From an uncultured Clostridia bacterium (lineage in GTDB: Bacteria > Bacillota > Clostridia > TANB77 > CAG-508), in contig CALXND010000010.1 of assembly GCA_944389655.1 (NCBI GenBank), positions 1 through 35,535 of the forward strand: a stretch of 35,535 nucleotides of DNA. The letters are read 5' to 3'. Position 1 is the first letter of the stretch. The number at the start of each line of letters is the position of its first letter. Shown piece by piece: positions 19,562 through 27,087 of this stretch. Position numbers and translations under genes: made by a program. The notes under the pieces were generated by a model. The model was not told the origin of the DNA. It did not search any database and was given only the letters and a program-made list of their open reading frames with translations.

Positions 19562-19897
19562 TTATGAAACATTACTCTTATTAAAGTACTCTATCATATG
19601 AACTATTGTATCTTGATTATTTGGTTTTAATTTGTCAAAACCAAATAGCGCGCTATTTATCTCTTTTTTACCTTTAATGTCCAAATATCTACTAAATATT
19701 TCATCTAGTCCAATGCCAAATGTATTACAAATTTTTACTAAGACCTCATATGATGGTTTTGACCTATCTTGTTCAATGTCTCCAATGTACCTTGGTGAGC
19801 ACTCGACTGCCTCAGCTAACTTCTCTTGTGTAAATCCGTGGCTTTTTCTTATAGCTTGAATATTCTTTCCGATTTTTATTACCTTTGCTTTCTTCAT
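19562..19897 (-). CDS. XRE-family helix-turn-helix regulator
   Basis: 111 residues. The Cro/C1-type HTH spans about residues 8-65 (IGKNIQAIRKSHGFTQEKLA, then the recognition helix ECSPRYIGDIEQDRSKPS, then LVKICNTFGIGLDEIF). The short C-terminus (KPNNQDTIVHMIEYF) may be a dimerisation helix. No enzymatic domain. Own promoter and terminator make it a single-gene unit. An inverted repeat upstream (19957-19971) may be its operator. The target genes are unknown; it could be autoregulatory only or a prophage-type remnant. Confidence 0.88.
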   Translation of the reverse strand: MKKAKVIKIGKNIQAIRKSHGFTQEKLAEAVECSPRYIGDIEQDRSKPSYEVLVKICNTFGIGLDEIFSRYLDIKGKKEINSALFGFDKLKPNNQDTIVHMIEYFNKSNVS

Positions 19898-19909
19898 CTT
19901 CTACCCCTT

Positions 19910-19938
19910 ACTATAAAAATTTACTTATATGATAACAA
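19910..19938 (-). promoter_or_regulatory. Promoter of the XRE regulator gene
   Basis: On the minus strand TTGTTA (19938-19933), a 17-bp spacer and TATAGT (19915-19910). The -10 box is close to the ATG, so the transcript would have a very short leader, with AAGGGG as ribosome binding site. Confidence 0.6.
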
Positions 19939-19956
19939 AGGTATTAGTTATATTAA

Positions 19957-19971
19957 ACGAATTAAGTTCGT
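19957..19971. promoter_or_regulatory. Candidate operator (inverted repeat ACGAA-N5-TTCGT)
   Basis: A 5-bp inverted repeat with a 5-nt spacer, about 20 bp upstream of the XRE promoter's -35 box. It resembles XRE-type dyads but is short. It is not a standard LexA box (spacing and half-sites differ). Confidence 0.3.
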
Positions 19972-20017
19972 ATATTATTGTTATATTTTTCCTGTTTTTT
20001 TTACATTTATAATACTT

Positions 20018-21304
20018 TTATTTTATATGTTTTAGGTTCTTTACATCTTCTATTATTTTTTGTATGTTTAAACTATTAAATTTTCTATTCTCCATTAAAA
20101 TTTTTCCATTTACTATTGTCGTTTCAACACTAGTACCCGAAGTATTATATACCAAATTTGAAATTATATTATTATTTGGAAATATTTTTATATTGTCTAA
20201 TTTTGGTTCAGTATTTACAATAATTATATCTGCCTTTTTTCCGACTTCTATACTTCCAATTTCATTATCTAATCCAACTATTTTGGCTCCACCTATTGTT
20301 GCCATTTTGATTATCTCTTTAGCACCAATTCTTTCTTCATTTTCATGAATGCCCCCTTGTGCAAGAGCTGCTATTTTCATTGTTTCAAACATATCTAAGT
20401 TATTTCCTGAACCTTGTCCATCTGTTCCTAAGCCAATGTTTATTCCTTCTTTAGAATATTTAGTTATGTCTGCAATCTTACATCCTAATCTAAAGTTTGA
20501 TATAGGATTGTGTGAAATTCCACATTTCATTTCTTTTAATTCTTTTAAATCATAACTGTTTAATTTTACTCCATGTGCTAAAATAGTATGAATTCCTGCA
20601 AAATGTTGTTTTAAAACATTTATAGCTAAATCATTGTGCTTTTCACGTATATCATCTATTTCATTTATACTTTCTAAAAAGTGTATATGTATTGGCAAAT
20701 TATATTCTAATGCCAACTTTCTTGAAATTTCTAATAATTCATCTGAGCAAGTATATAAGCTATGTGGTGCAACTGAATATGTTATTAAACTATTGTTGTT
20801 GTCTCTAGTTTCATATAATTTTTTAAATTCTTGTATTCTCTTATTGGATTCTTTTTCTCCATCATTATCCATTAATACTCTAGTTATTGTTGCTCTTATT
20901 TTAGTATCTTCTACTGCTTTTCTTATGCTTTCTGATATAAAATAATGATCATTTACATATGTAGTCCCTGTTGATAGCATTTCTACTATTGAAAGCATGC
21001 TCGCATTATATACTTGTTCTTCTGTTAAATGTTCTTCTATCGGCCAAACCTTATCATTAAGCCATGTATATAAATTACAGCCTTCAAATGTAGCTCTAAA
21101 TAAGCTCATTGCTATGTGGGCATGTGTATTTACTAGGCCTGGCATTATTACTTTATTTGTGGCATTTATAGTTTTTTCGCCTTTTATTGGTTCTATTTTT
21201 TCTGCTATTCTCTCTATATTATCGTTTTTTATTCGTACATCTAGTTTTTTTATTTTCACATCTCCATCTTCAAAAATTAAAACTTTACCGTTTTTTATAA
21301 GCAT
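20018..21304 (-). CDS. mtaD: 5-methylthioadenosine/S-adenosylhomocysteine deaminase-like amidohydrolase
   Basis: 428 residues of the TrzA/AtzA/MtaD amidohydrolase family, cytosolic, metal-dependent. The metal-binding THAH is at residues 60-63, followed by HIHFLES, LAHGV and the Asp-bearing GTDGQGSGN. The substrate-loop SVAPHSLYTC also fits. Family members with this layout deaminate methylthioadenosine or SAH to the inosine forms, but chlorohydrolases and guanine-type deaminases share the fold, so the substrate is inferred. Length is normal. ATG behind AAAGGAG with a 7-nt gap. Own promoter; no operon partners. Confidence 0.85.
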   Translation of the reverse strand: MLIKNGKVLIFEDGDVKIKKLDVRIKNDNIERIAEKIEPIKGEKTINATNKVIMPGLVNTHAHIAMSLFRATFEGCNLYTWLNDKVWPIEEHLTEEQVYNASMLSIVEMLSTGTTYVNDHYFISESIRKAVEDTKIRATITRVLMDNDGEKESNKRIQEFKKLYETRDNNNSLITYSVAPHSLYTCSDELLEISRKLALEYNLPIHIHFLESINEIDDIREKHNDLAINVLKQHFAGIHTILAHGVKLNSYDLKELKEMKCGISHNPISNFRLGCKIADITKYSKEGINIGLGTDGQGSGNNLDMFETMKIAALAQGGIHENEERIGAKEIIKMATIGGAKIVGLDNEIGSIEVGKKADIIIVNTEPKLDNIKIFPNNNIISNLVYNTSGTSVETTIVNGKILMENRKFNSLNIQKIIEDVKNLKHIK

Positions 21305-21338
21305 TAAACCACTCCTTTGTACAAATATTTATGCTATT

Positions 21339-21367
21339 ATTATACATTTTTAGCTAGCTAATTGCAA
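21339..21367 (-). promoter_or_regulatory. Sigma-A promoter of the amidohydrolase gene
   Basis: On the minus strand TTGCAA (21367-21362), a 17-bp spacer and TATAAT (21344-21339). Confidence 0.65.
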
Positions 21368-21380
21368 TCAATATATAATA

Positions 21381-21473
21381 AAAAATCGTCTTGAATTTTA
21401 TATATGAATTTCAGTTTGCAAATTTTTTATTAAATTTGAATATAAATTGAAATTCCTATTTAAGACGATTTTT
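21381..21473 (-). terminator. Long terminator hairpin after the pilin-like genes
   Basis: An outer perfect 12-bp stem (21381-21392 / 21462-21473) ends in a T-run on both strands. Inside it, an AT-rich second stem with an 8-bp arm (GAATTTCA / TGAAATTC) makes the whole a 93-nt structure. It lies 53 nt after the second pilin-like gene's stop. Confidence 0.7.
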
Positions 21474-21526
21474 TACATTTTTTAGACACTGATATGTTAT
21501 TTAATAATTTATTATTCTATCTAATT

Positions 21527-22576
21527 TTATAATTTGTTTTTTTTGAGAATTGTAAATGTACCATCTGGTTGTTTTTCAAGTTTAATTTCAGATTTTAAGC
21601 AAACTATAGGACGAAGTCCCTGAAGGTTGTGGCTATATTCATTTGTACCTAAATCACCATTATAGTCTACATTCATAATAAAATCTTTGCTGTAATCCGA
21701 AGGCGATGCTATCCACATTGAAGTAGTTTTGCTTGTATTGGGCTTAATATAAATTTCATTATAATCGTTTGCCACTCCATTTTGTCCATAGTCCCACGAG
21801 CCCCCATACCATCTTATTTGATATCCATTGGAATTTATATTTCCACATTCTAAGTATTTACTTTGGTGAGTATCTTTATATGATTCACAATACATCTCTA
21901 GTGTTGGCCCTCCTATTGCATATTCTGCATCTTCTCCTGCATATGTACTCCAGATGTTTGTGTCCATCATATATGCAGTTGCTTTTATATTTTCGTTTGT
22001 ATTTTCTTCATATTTTTCTAAATATTGATTTAGCCATTTTATTCCTTTGCTATTTTCTTTTATATATTTCGCACCTCCTGAATAATCATTTATTACATTG
22101 TTAAAGCTTATTTGATAATCGCTATCTCCTTTTGTCACAGGTGTTCCGTTTTTTCCATTGGGTGCTTTATCGTAAGATATATAATCATCTGCAATTAGAT
22201 ATATATTACTATTATCTGCATAGAATATTCTCCATTTTTGCACTCCATTATTTTCACACTCATATCCTTTTACTTCTGCTCCATAATATCTTTTTGCATA
22301 TTTAGCTATATCTTGCGAACTCATTGGTACCGACAATTGCATTTCCCCATCTTCTTTTATAACATTTGTATATTCTTCTAATATAGAATTCATCTTCTTT
22401 TCATCTTCAAATGTAACATTTGCTGTTGTGTCACTCGCTTTTTTTGATTGTGAAGCTATTCCTCCATCCCCTAATACCATATTTATAGTGGCTGTAGATA
22501 TTATTATTATTACCACTATGGCTATACTTAAAGTTAATAGTGTTACACCTTTATTTATTCGTGCCTTTAATTTCAT
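21527..22576 (-). CDS. Pilin-like secreted protein 2
   Basis: 349 residues. A basic N-terminus (KARINKGVTLLTLSIAIV) gives a prepilin-like KG|VTLLTL cleavage motif followed by a hydrophobic helix, but position +5 is Thr rather than the usual Glu. Then a short charged linker and a globular extracellular domain containing MWIASPSDY...GLRPIVCLKSE, which resembles DUF6273/C-type-lectin-like C-termini of surface proteins. It lies 21 nt after its paralogue, and residues from about KGYECENNG to IKPNTSK are identical between them. The C-terminal 50 residues differ strongly. Role in adhesion or pilus assembly is inferred; no pilus ATPase or prepilin peptidase is in the window. Confidence 0.75.
   Translation of the reverse strand: MKLKARINKGVTLLTLSIAIVVIIIISTATINMVLGDGGIASQSKKASDTTANVTFEDEKKMNSILEEYTNVIKEDGEMQLSVPMSSQDIAKYAKRYYGAEVKGYECENNGVQKWRIFYADNSNIYLIADDYISYDKAPNGKNGTPVTKGDSDYQISFNNVINDYSGGAKYIKENSKGIKWLNQYLEKYEENTNENIKATAYMMDTNIWSTYAGEDAEYAIGGPTLEMYCESYKDTHQSKYLECGNINSNGYQIRWYGGSWDYGQNGVANDYNEIYIKPNTSKTTSMWIASPSDYSKDFIMNVDYNGDLGTNEYSHNLQGLRPIVCLKSEIKLEKQPDGTFTILKKNKL
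21732..22276. repeat. Direct repeat copy 1 of 2 (545 bp, inside pilin-like gene 2)
   Basis: By eye 544 of 545 positions match 22791-23335 (offset 1,059); the only difference is C at 21803 versus T at 22862, a synonymous change. Sequence on both sides diverges abruptly, with many synonymous differences. Confidence 0.93.
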
Positions 22577-22597
22577 ATACTCACTTCCTTTGTTATT

Positions 22598-23641
22598 TTA
22601 TTCTATTATTTTTAAGCTCCCATCAGATTGACTCTGAAGTATAGTTTCAGATTTTAAACAAACTATTGGGCGAAAACCATAGCCCTTACCATTATAATAA
22701 TATGATTCTATACTATTACTATAATATCCTCCCATTAAATTGGTATTATTATAGTCCGAAGGCGAAGCAATCCACATTGCAGCAGCTTTACTTGTATTGG
22801 GCTTAATATAAATTTCATTATAATCGTTTGCCACTCCATTTTGTCCATAGTCCCACGAGCCTCCATACCATCTTATTTGATATCCATTGGAATTTATATT
22901 TCCACATTCTAAGTATTTACTTTGGTGAGTATCTTTATATGATTCACAATACATCTCTAGTGTTGGCCCTCCTATTGCATATTCTGCATCTTCTCCTGCA
23001 TATGTACTCCAGATGTTTGTGTCCATCATATATGCAGTTGCTTTTATATTTTCGTTTGTATTTTCTTCATATTTTTCTAAATATTGATTTAGCCATTTTA
23101 TTCCTTTGCTATTTTCTTTTATATATTTCGCACCTCCTGAATAATCATTTATTACATTGTTAAAGCTTATTTGATAATCGCTATCTCCTTTTGTCACAGG
23201 TGTTCCGTTTTTTCCATTGGGTGCTTTATCGTAAGATATATAATCATCTGCAATTAGATATATATTACTATTATCTGCATAGAATATTCTCCATTTTTGC
23301 ACTCCATTATTTTCACACTCATATCCTTTTACTTCCGCTCCATAGTATTTGCCCGCATCTTTAGATATTTCTTTTGAGCTCATTGGCACTGTTATTTTAC
23401 TTATACTATCTTCTGACATTGTTTGAGAGTATTCTTCTGTTAAACTGTTCATAAGCTGGTCTTCTTTGTTAATTTTGTTTATCGCTATGCTATTTTTCTT
23501 TTGTGCTTGTGATACTAAGCCGTTATCACCTAATGTCATATTTATAGTAACACTTGAAAGAATTATTAATATAATTATTGTTATTCCCAATGTAAGTAAT
23601 GTAACACCTTTCTCACTATTTTTTTTCGTTTTTACATTCAT
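22598..23641 (-). CDS. Pilin-like secreted protein 1
   Basis: 347 residues. The prepilin-like motif SEKGVTLLTLGITI with hydrophobic helix is followed by VTINMTLGDNGLVSQAQ, a common start in secreted pilin-like proteins of uncultured Clostridia. As in its paralogue, Glu at +5 is missing. The globular domain is shared with protein 2 and ends with its own variable loop (NNTNLMGGYYSN, then YYYNGKGYGFRPIVCLKSE). First gene of the pair, expressed from a promoter 100 nt upstream, with GGAGG before the ATG. Likely surface exposed; ligand unknown. Confidence 0.75.
   Translation of the reverse strand: MNVKTKKNSEKGVTLLTLGITIIILIILSSVTINMTLGDNGLVSQAQKKNSIAINKINKEDQLMNSLTEEYSQTMSEDSISKITVPMSSKEISKDAGKYYGAEVKGYECENNGVQKWRIFYADNSNIYLIADDYISYDKAPNGKNGTPVTKGDSDYQISFNNVINDYSGGAKYIKENSKGIKWLNQYLEKYEENTNENIKATAYMMDTNIWSTYAGEDAEYAIGGPTLEMYCESYKDTHQSKYLECGNINSNGYQIRWYGGSWDYGQNGVANDYNEIYIKPNTSKAAAMWIASPSDYNNTNLMGGYYSNSIESYYYNGKGYGFRPIVCLKSETILQSQSDGSLKIIE
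22791..23335. repeat. Direct repeat copy 2 of 2 (545 bp, inside pilin-like gene 1)
   Basis: Partner of 21732-22276. The block lies in frame inside both genes and points to recent gene conversion or unequal crossover within the tandem pair. Confidence 0.93.
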
Positions 23642-23737
23642 TTATATTTTTCCTCCGTTCTTCCATAAAATATTATGCTTTTGTCAATTTTATTTATATT
23701 TATGCTTAATTTACATCTTCACCTTTACATTGATTTT

Positions 23738-23766
23738 ATTTTATATTAACTACTGTTATTTTGCAA
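23738..23766 (-). promoter_or_regulatory. Promoter of the pilin-like pair
   Basis: On the minus strand TTGCAA (23766-23761), a 17-bp spacer and TAAAAT (23743-23738). This leaves about a 90-nt leader. Confidence 0.5.
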
Positions 23767-24490
23767 TACCTTTTTATTATTCTTTTCACTTATAATTAAT
23801 TTTAATTTTTTTCACTTTTTAAGAATAATACAAATAAATGTCGTGAGCAAACCAACTAAAGATTATTAAATACTCACGACATTTCATATAAAACTAATAT
23901 TAATCTCCAGCTAAAACTAATATACCTAATTTATAACCTAACACATATTACTATGTGAATAAGCTAATTCACCAAATATATTAATCAGTCGCTCGACTAC
24001 AAATGCACTCATAATAACCATATTCATCCTCGTGGGACTAATAACAACTATTATTAAATACAAGAATAATCTTAACTTTGAATATATTACATATGTTCCA
24101 ACCATACTTATTTAATTATATCTACAAAATAAAATTAAATAAATATAATTTTGTACAGCTTACGCACAAATAATATACTCTCATCGCCGACATATAATAA
24201 TATAAGGTCATTACACTATTATACATCTTTGCTCGAACAATATAAAACATTATATTTAACATCTTATATTACTCTTAGTTCAACTAATATTAATCTTATA
24301 CTAGTATTATGCTCGATTATTTTTTTATTATTCATAAATTTTTAAAATTTTTTTACAGCACAATTGTATTTAATAGAAATTTATAAGCAATTTATATGTA
24401 TATTTTTTGTTACAGGACAATGATTTTATTTTAATATTCTGCTGAAATCCTAATAAAATGTATATTTTTCAAATATAATTTTTTAAAATA
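23767..24490. other. Long AT-rich spacer between divergent genes
   Basis: About 720 nt with no gene I can support. A perfect 12-bp stem (23836-23847 / 23873-23884, loop 25) with the unusual GC-containing arm GTCGTGAG is the clearest structure. Smaller dyads follow (CACATA/TATGTG near 23941, AGTCG/CGACT near 23988), and AATATTA-like words recur. A 64-codon frame at 24151-24345 lacks a ribosome binding site and family features. The stretch could hold a small RNA, regulatory DNA or a decayed gene. Confidence 0.5.
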
Positions 24491-24519
24491 TTGAACTTAT
24501 ATAAATTTTATAGTATTAT
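24491..24519 (+). promoter_or_regulatory. Promoter of the HD-GYP gene
   Basis: TTGAAC (24491-24496), a 17-bp spacer and TATTAT (24514-24519). Confidence 0.6.
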
Positions 24520-24542
24520 AATAATGTAAAACATAAGAAAAC

Positions 24543-24560
24543 TTGCACATACTTGTGCAA
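24543..24560 (+). promoter_or_regulatory. Leader hairpin before the HD-GYP ribosome binding site
   Basis: A perfect 7-bp stem TTGCACA / TGTGCAA with a 4-nt loop, directly upstream of AAGGAAGGA. It could modulate translation or protect the transcript's 5' end; no evidence distinguishes these. Confidence 0.4.
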
Positions 24561-24577
24561 AAAGGAAGGAACATGTT

Positions 24578-25510
24578 ATGTATAAAGAAAAGTTTGATTT
24601 TTATAGTCCAGTAAATTTAAAATCATATAACTTAGATAAAACCATGAGATATCAGCTTGACATATTAGGGAGCTTAGATTTCTTTACAAGAAGGCATAGC
24701 GAAAATGTTGCAAATCTAACTTGTAGAATTTGTGAATATTTTCATTTTAATCAAAAATTTACCATTTATTGTACAATTTGTGCATATCTTCACGATATTG
24801 GTAAATTATTTATTCCTTCTGAAATCTTGAACAAACCAGGAAGATTAACAGATGAAGAGTTTGAAATAATGAAAACACATACTACAAAAGGTTATGAAAT
24901 GTGCATGAAGGATTTAAAATTAAGGCCATATGCAATTGGCGCTTTGAACCATCACGAAGCATTAAATGGCTCTGGCTATCCTAATGGCATAACAAAAATA
25001 CCTATGGAAGCACAAATTATACGTGTTGCAGATGAATATGATGCTATAGTAACCAAAAGGCAATATACAACCCACGTAAATATATCTGAAACACTAAAAG
25101 ATTTAATAAAAGATGCTAGGCCAGATCCTAAATTTGTTGCTCTTGATCAATTAGCTCAAAATTCCAAAGTAGGAAAAATAAATAAGCGCGTTTTAAAAAT
25201 TTTATTTAAAGTTGTTATAGATGATATTTTATATGAAATCGCTTGTTTGTATGAATATTTAGATTACTTAAAAGAAAATATCAAGCGTTTAGAATTAATA
25301 TGTAAATATGCAGAAAAGGCAGAAGAAGCAAAAACCGATAAGAAAAAAGAATACTATAGAGAAGGAATGAAAATGCTTTTTCAAATCGATGAAAATTTTG
25401 AAAATTACAGGCAGGTATTTGAAGAATATAAAGATGCATTAGAAATTCGTACAGATAGAATTGATAAACTACGCAATGAGATTAAAATAATAAAGAAATT
25501 GGAAGTGTAA
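24578..25510 (+). CDS. HD-GYP domain phosphohydrolase (probable c-di-GMP phosphodiesterase)
   Basis: 310 residues, cytosolic, with no membrane segment and no N-terminal sensor or receiver domain. The HD-GYP core covers about residues 25-185: RHSEN (His40), LHDIGK (His72-Asp73), KTHTTKGYE (His101), the paired NHHEALNGSGYP (125-135) and RVADEYDA. The GYP triad is present as GSGYP, with Asn instead of the frequent Asp before it. The last 100 residues are charged and probably coiled coil. Family knowledge gives hydrolysis of c-di-GMP or related dinucleotides. It runs opposite to its neighbours, with its own promoter. Confidence 0.85.
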   Translation: MYKEKFDFYSPVNLKSYNLDKTMRYQLDILGSLDFFTRRHSENVANLTCRICEYFHFNQKFTIYCTICAYLHDIGKLFIPSEILNKPGRLTDEEFEIMKTHTTKGYEMCMKDLKLRPYAIGALNHHEALNGSGYPNGITKIPMEAQIIRVADEYDAIVTKRQYTTHVNISETLKDLIKDARPDPKFVALDQLAQNSKVGKINKRVLKILFKVVIDDILYEIACLYEYLDYLKENIKRLELICKYAEKAEEAKTDKKKEYYREGMKMLFQIDENFENYRQVFEEYKDALEIRTDRIDKLRNEIKIIKKLEV

Positions 25511-25513
25511 ATT

Positions 25514-25544
25514 TGCGCAAATGGGGTCAGACCCCATTTGCGCA
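25514..25544. repeat. GC-rich perfect hairpin between HD-GYP and mazF
   Basis: A 14-bp perfect stem with a 3-nt loop (25514-25527 / 25531-25544) centred on GGGGTCAGACCCC. It starts 4 nt after the HD-GYP stop and ends exactly at the mazF stop. It may serve as a bidirectional terminator for the convergent genes, though T-tracts are weak. It also looks like a REP-type palindrome; only one copy is visible here. Confidence 0.7.
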
Positions 25545-25889
25545 TTATAGCCCGAAACTGACTCCCAGAGCACTATTTAGCTTTGTTATTATTTTTTCGT
25601 CATCTATGTGTCCTATTTTTTCCTTTAATCGACTTTTATCAATTGTTCTAATTTGCTCTGTTAATACAACAGAGTCTTCTTTTAATCCATTCTCTTGTGA
25701 GCCTATTTCTATATGTGTTGGTAATTTATTTTTTCCAGTTTGAGATGTTATTGCTGCTGCAATTACAGTTGGACTGTGTTTATTTCCAATATCATTTTGT
25801 ATTATTAATACAGGTCTAATTCCTCCTTGCTCAGAGCCAACTACTGGACTTAAGTCTGCATAAAACATATCTCCTCTTTTTATTACCAT
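25545..25889 (-). CDS. MazF/PemK-family toxin (endoribonuclease), EndoA-like
   Basis: 114 residues, family length. Members are sequence-specific mRNA interferases. Motifs: IKRGDMFYADLSPVVGSEQG (split here as RGDMFYADL and GSEQGGIRPVLIIQN), PTVIAAAITS, and the C-terminal EQIRTIDKSRL. ATG 25889 is preferred because AGGAG lies 8 nt upstream; the GTG at 25898 overlaps that site. No MazE-like antitoxin precedes it: the next upstream gene is a lipoprotein 76 nt away. In many Firmicutes the antitoxin is directly upstream, so it may be encoded elsewhere or lost. Confidence 0.9.
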   Translation of the reverse strand: MVIKRGDMFYADLSPVVGSEQGGIRPVLIIQNDIGNKHSPTVIAAAITSQTGKNKLPTHIEIGSQENGLKEDSVVLTEQIRTIDKSRLKEKIGHIDDEKIITKLNSALGVSFGL

Positions 25890-25965
25890 ATTCTTCACTC
25901 CTAATGTTTCTATATTTAAGGCTTATTTTTTGATATATTTTAATTTAGTTCGATAAATATAAATA

Positions 25966-26634
25966 TTAGTATAATTTAGCATTTGGCAATTTTGTTTTAA
26001 AGGCCAATACATCTTTTTGTTCTAAGTTATTTATTTTTATCTCGTTATATAATATGTAGACTTGCTGTTTTTCGTTAATGTTATCTATTACCAGTTTTAC
26101 TGGTTTTGCTGTTTCTTTGTTTATATATAGTTTTTTTGTAGCAATGTTATTTTCGTTTATTTTTACGTTTGTTTCCATTATAATTTCTTCTTTTTCTTCG
26201 TATAACTTATTATCTTCTTTATACTCTTTAATAAATGAGTCTAAAAATAAAAAGTTATTTGCTATATAATTATAATTTTCATAAATTTTGCTTAGATTGT
26301 ATTTTGAATTTTTTATGGTAAGATTGTTTCCATCATATATTATTTCTGTTCCTGCAATTGTTTCTGGCTCTTCTACTACTTGTTTTACTATATTGGGACT
26401 TTTGTATTTTTGCTGTATAACATATTTATTTGTATTTTTATTGCTTTGCACTGTTACCGATATTTTTGCTTCATACGAACTCATACTTAAAATATATTTT
26501 TCAATTTCCTCAATGTTTTTATTACTCATATTATTGCCAGTTTCTGAATTTTTATAATAATTTTTTAGTAAAAAAAATAAAATTATTAATATTAAAATGC
26601 TTAAAACTATTAAAACAGCTTTTCTTTTTTTCAT
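25966..26634 (-). CDS. GerS-related lipoprotein-like protein (LolA-like fold)
   Basis: 222 residues. An N-terminal membrane segment (about 6-24) has no clear lipobox Cys, so it is more likely membrane-anchored than lipidated. The exported part matches GerS-type proteins in style: EAKISVTVQSNKNTNKYVIQ, YKSPNIVKQ, EPETIAGTEIIYDG, NLSKIYENYNYIANNFLFL. In sporulating clostridia GerS supports germination through SleC/CspC-linked steps; related proteins have unknown roles. The function here is inferred from resemblance. AGAGGTG precedes the ATG. Confidence 0.65.
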   Translation of the reverse strand: MKKRKAVLIVLSILILIILFFLLKNYYKNSETGNNMSNKNIEEIEKYILSMSSYEAKISVTVQSNKNTNKYVIQQKYKSPNIVKQVVEEPETIAGTEIIYDGNNLTIKNSKYNLSKIYENYNYIANNFLFLDSFIKEYKEDNKLYEEKEEIIMETNVKINENNIATKKLYINKETAKPVKLVIDNINEKQQVYILYNEIKINNLEQKDVLAFKTKLPNAKLY

Positions 26635-26760
26635 AAATTTGGTTCACCTCTTTCTTTTTAATTATATATCCAACTTTAGGTCTATATGTATATTTTGCGT
26701 TTAAAAATCTTGGTGAACTTTTCTGAATAATTTTTTTATTAAATAGAATATAGCCCTGTT

Positions 26761-27021
26761 TGACTTATGCCTGAATAGAGTTATTAATATAAGGCAAGAG
26801 CTAATATATTAAAAATGTGCAAGCGAATATGGAATGGAAAGTGATTTGAAATTACTAATTCTTGAGGAATTTTTGTAGGGAATCTCGCGCTGTGCCGTGA
26901 GGGCGCTACAAAAATTTCTTTAGAATTAGTGTGAAAATCAGCTTGACCGACATATCGTTTGCACATTTTTAATATATTAGCTCTTGCTCTATATTTAGTA
27001 TCTACCATTTGGCATAGGTCA
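26761..27021. repeat. Long rod-like hairpin element, copy A (candidate structured RNA)
   Basis: From outside in: an outer stem of 11 positions with one wobble (26761-26771 / 27011-27021); partly paired stretch; P1, a perfect 29-bp helix (26794-26822 / 26959-26987); conserved asymmetric internal loop with GAATATGGAATGG on one side and CAGCTTGACCGACATAT on the other, including a short TGATTT/AAATCA helix; P3, a 25-position helix with one mismatch and two wobbles (26854-26878 / 26906-26930); conserved 27-nt core (26879-26905) with GGAATCTC, a 6-bp CTCGCG/CGTGAG stem, and GGGCG. Core and loops match copy B; helices do not. Lies downstream of dusB. Confidence 0.85.
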
Positions 27022-27057
27022 TACTGGTCTATAATAAAATAAAAATTTCGCAATATA

Positions 27058-27083
27058 AAAGTTTTGCAAATCTGCAAAACTTT
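27058..27083 (-). terminator. Terminator of dusB
   Basis: An 11-bp perfect stem (27058-27068 / 27073-27083) with a 4-nt loop, 4 nt past the dusB stop, followed by TTTTATATT on the minus strand. Confidence 0.75.
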
Positions 27084-27087
27084 CAAT

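Larger units (their letters stand above)
26635..27087. other. Spacer between gerS-like gene and dusB
   Basis: 453 nt without a supported gene. A 115-codon open frame on the minus strand (26784-27131) runs through the hairpin element and is not a gene. Content: leader of the GerS-like gene (AGAGGTG), structured element copy A, and the dusB terminator. Confidence 0.7.

Noticed and set aside
19957-19971. LexA/SOS box
   Set aside because: Half-sites and spacing differ from CGAAC-N4-GTTCG.
21527-23641. Diversity-generating retroelement acting on the pilin-like C-termini
   Set aside because: Differences between the two variable tips are not restricted to template adenines and include many synonymous changes; no reverse transcriptase or template repeat is in the window.
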